Source: Erysipelotrichaceae bacterium
GTDB taxonomy: Bacteria; Bacillota_I; Bacilli_A; Erysipelotrichales; Erysipelotrichaceae
DNA length: 17,210 nt
Direction of reading: 5' to 3'
NCBI GenBank assembly: GCA_017419065.1
Contig: JAFOMB010000047.1
Span: forward strand, 1-17,210
Each line of letters begins with the position of its first letter. The stretch's first letter is position 1. The notes under the pieces were generated by a model. The model did not search any database. It was not told the origin of the DNA and worked only from the letters and a program-made list of their open reading frames with translations. Made by a program: the position numbers and the translations under genes. This document shows positions 15,681 through 17,210 of this stretch, piece by piece.

Positions 15681-16420
15681 TATCCGATGATATTTCTGAT
15701 GGTCTTAGCGTATTCCTTTGGGTGATTGAGGGAGAATTCGCCATGGTAGAGACCCGGAAGACATTGCACTGTACAATCCGGCAGAGCCTTCTTTATGAGC
15801 GCTGCCGAATGTTTGATCACGCCGGTCTCTTTTTCACCATAGAAGAGATGGATATCCGCCTTCGTATCTTTCACAGTGTCTTTCAGGGAATAAGCGGTGT
15901 TCTCCTTCATGAAGGCGATCATGTCTTCTTTGCTGATCCGGCAGGAATCCCGGTAATAGTCTTCGAAGAGATCTTCTTTCATGTGGAGAGAGCGAAACTG
16001 CAGGGAAGCGAATGTCCGGTTTGAAATGAGGGAATAGCTGCTCCGGATGGACGGGGCTATGAGGGAGTTTGTCAGTTTGGAAGGGATGACAGCGGCGCTT
16101 TCGATCAGCGCATGGGTACAGATGTCCTTTCTCATCGAGAGGATCTCCAGGACGATCTGGGCACCGAGCGAGAGTCCGCCAAGCAGACAGATGGAACCAT
16201 TGAACTGTTCATCGATAAAGGTGATGATCTCTTCGGCATTGTCTTTTATAGTTGTAAAGGGACGGTCGCTGCCGCTGTGTCCGTCCAGGACGGGAAGGAT
16301 CACATGAAAACTGTCCTCCAGATAAGAAACGGCTTCCCGGTAGTTCCACCAGGAAAGACCGCCGCCATGCAGGAGGAGGATAGTCTTCTGTTCTCTTCTT
16401 CCGTATTCCTGATAATTCAT
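15680..16420 (-). CDS. Alpha/beta hydrolase fold protein
   Basis: This is a 246-residue soluble hydrolase with no signal peptide. The fold is marked by the oxyanion strand LLLHGGGLSWWNY (15-27), the DGHSGSD turn (46-52) and the nucleophile elbow GGLSLGAQ (81-88, Ser84). The likely acid is in FYGEKET (Glu198 rather than the more usual Asp), with the catalytic His226 in YHGEFSL. The substrate is unknown; esterase, lipase-like and C-C hydrolase roles are all possible. The ATG at 16420 lacks a clear ribosome binding site. A possible -10 TACAAT (plus 16457-16462) lies 36 bases upstream. It is convergent with pgi and divergent from the lipoprotein gene. Confidence 0.85.
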   Translation of the reverse strand: MNYQEYGRREQKTILLLHGGGLSWWNYREAVSYLEDSFHVILPVLDGHSGSDRPFTTIKDNAEEIITFIDEQFNGSICLLGGLSLGAQIVLEILSMRKDICTHALIESAAVIPSKLTNSLIAPSIRSSYSLISNRTFASLQFRSLHMKEDLFEDYYRDSCRISKEDMIAFMKENTAYSLKDTVKDTKADIHLFYGEKETGVIKHSAALIKKALPDCTVQCLPGLYHGEFSLNHPKEYAKTIRNIIG

Positions 16421-16457
16421 GACTGTTTGATGGATAAATCATCGCTTCTTTCTTTCA

Positions 16458-16488
16458 TTGTATATCAGACTTCTGTATCCGCTATAAT
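16458..16488 (+). promoter_or_regulatory. Promoter of the lipoprotein gene
   Basis: A perfect TATAAT (16483-16488) has a candidate TTGTAT (16458-16463) at a long 19-base spacing. A leader of about 20 bases then carries ATAAGG (16501-16506), eight bases before the ATG at 16515. Confidence 0.55.
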
Positions 16489-16514
16489 GAAGGAAAGGAA
16501 ATAAGGTTTCAATC

Positions 16515-17210
16515 ATGAAGAAATGGATGTTATTACTGGTGGCTGTTTTACTGTTATGTTCCTGCGGAAAGAAGGAGGAAACTCCGGCACAGACAGGTCC
16601 TGCTTCTTCTGTGACACCGGTGGAAGAAAAGAACAAGACAGAGGCCTATCTGGAGAAGATGGAAGACTATGAGATCTTAAGGGTCGCTTTTCTGGGTGTA
16701 GAAGAAGAGGGGAGGACCCTCTACGATGTCCTGATCAGAGCTTCGGAAGAACTGGGCTATGACTTTATCCCGGAGATCGATGAGAAACACCTCGTATACG
16801 GAGAAGTCTCTGAGGAGGCCAACAACGTCTATCTTTTCATTCCGAATTCGCATTGCACGGTCACGATCGGCGAATACGATGAAGACTCCGGTGAGATGGA
16901 GGACATCTACTTCAAGGAAGAAGATTGTGAGCCTGTCATCTACGTAGAAGAATGCGAGATGATGGAGTACACCGGCATGGTCAGCTGTGTAAGAGACAAC
17001 GATCCGCTGGGCCCTCTGACTTATCTGACAGGGCTTACCAGTGACGGACGTCTTCGCACCGACTATATTATGGGACTGGTGGATGTCACAGACTACAGCT
17101 TCTTTACGAATTCTGAGATCCCGTTTCTCTCCCAGGGTCTCTTCGATGTCCTGTGTTATCAGGTAGGGGAGATCCGTGACCGTTTTGAAAACGGGAAGCC
17201 GCAGCTGTCC
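16515..17210 (+). CDS. Unrecognised lipoprotein, 3' end outside window
   Basis: The frame is open from ATG 16515 to the window end (232 codons) with no stop. The N-terminus is a type II signal peptide: MKKW, a hydrophobic core, then LCSC with Cys17 as the likely lipidated residue, followed by a Thr/Pro/Glu/Lys linker to about residue 45. The mature part is strongly acidic (for example GEYDEDSGEMED, 119-130), with cysteines at 114, 138, 147, 158 and 214 that could form disulfides outside the cell. I do not recognise a family. Its promoter is divergent from that of the hydrolase, so the two may share regulation. The codon pattern is like that of its neighbours, so there is no sign of recent transfer. 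Confidence 0.8.
   Translation, partial: MKKWMLLLVAVLLLCSCGKKEETPAQTGPASSVTPVEEKNKTEAYLEKMEDYEILRVAFLGVEEEGRTLYDVLIRASEELGYDFIPEIDEKHLVYGEVSEEANNVYLFIPNSHCTVTIGEYDEDSGEMEDIYFKEEDCEPVIYVEECEMMEYTGMVSCVRDNDPLGPLTYLTGLTSDGRLRTDYIMGLVDVTDYSFFTNSEIPFLSQGLFDVLCYQVGEIRDRFENGKPQLS

Overview
The window looks like a compact, mid-GC (roughly half G+C by eye) chromosome segment from a Bacillota (Firmicutes) bacterium. Support for this comes from strong AGGAGG-type ribosome binding sites, a T-box leader on ileS, SepF, a YdiF-like ABC-F protein, a YczE-type membrane protein and a YugI/CvfD-pgi gene pair. The long-loop OppB and the general protein style suggest Erysipelotrichia or a relative, but that placement is inference. 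No phage, transposon, CRISPR array, rRNA or tRNA gene was seen. No gene-free stretch exceeds 300 bases.

Layout. Positions 1-579 hold the 3' end of an ABC-F ATPase gene, closed by a terminator. Positions 580-757 form an AT-rich control region with a good sigma-70-type promoter and three perfect palindromes. Positions 758-7273 are an oligopeptide ABC importer operon, oppA-oppB-oppC-oppD-oppF: a lipoprotein receptor, two permeases and two ATPases. A hairpin lies between oppA and oppB, and oppC is interrupted by a single in-frame TAG codon. On the minus strand, 7262-7612 encodes a small membrane protein (DUF3899-like) whose 3' end overlaps oppF and contains the operon's terminator. Divergent from it, 7671-9075 encode a YczE-like membrane protein and a Cof-type HAD phosphatase. 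They are followed by sepF (9115-9510), a T-box leader with an Ile (ATC) specifier (about 9520-9709), ileS (9725-12454) and an AI-2E-family transporter (12457-13593). A minus-strand Nfu/NifU-type Fe-S protein (13649-13939) is divergent from an S1-domain protein that overlaps pgi (14011-15640). A minus-strand alpha/beta hydrolase (15680-16420) is divergent from an unrecognised lipoprotein that runs off the window end (16515-17210).

How the genes work together. The opp genes form one transport system: OppA captures peptides outside the cell, OppB and OppC make the channel, and OppD and OppF hydrolyse ATP. The interrupted oppC is the key oddity, because the system should fail unless the stop is read through, is a strain-specific mutation or is an assembly error. 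The middle block mixes cell division (SepF) with Ile-tRNA charging (IleRS), the latter controlled by uncharged tRNA-Ile through the T-box. The region is densely packed: convergent genes share or overlap terminators, and three genes at divergent promoters begin where transcription itself should begin, suggesting leaderless mRNAs.

I found no clearly new multi-gene system. The best leads are the amber codon in oppC, the large cysteine-bearing extracellular insert in OppB, the cluster of probable leaderless genes, the tandem palindromes at the opp promoter and the divergent signature motifs of IleRS.
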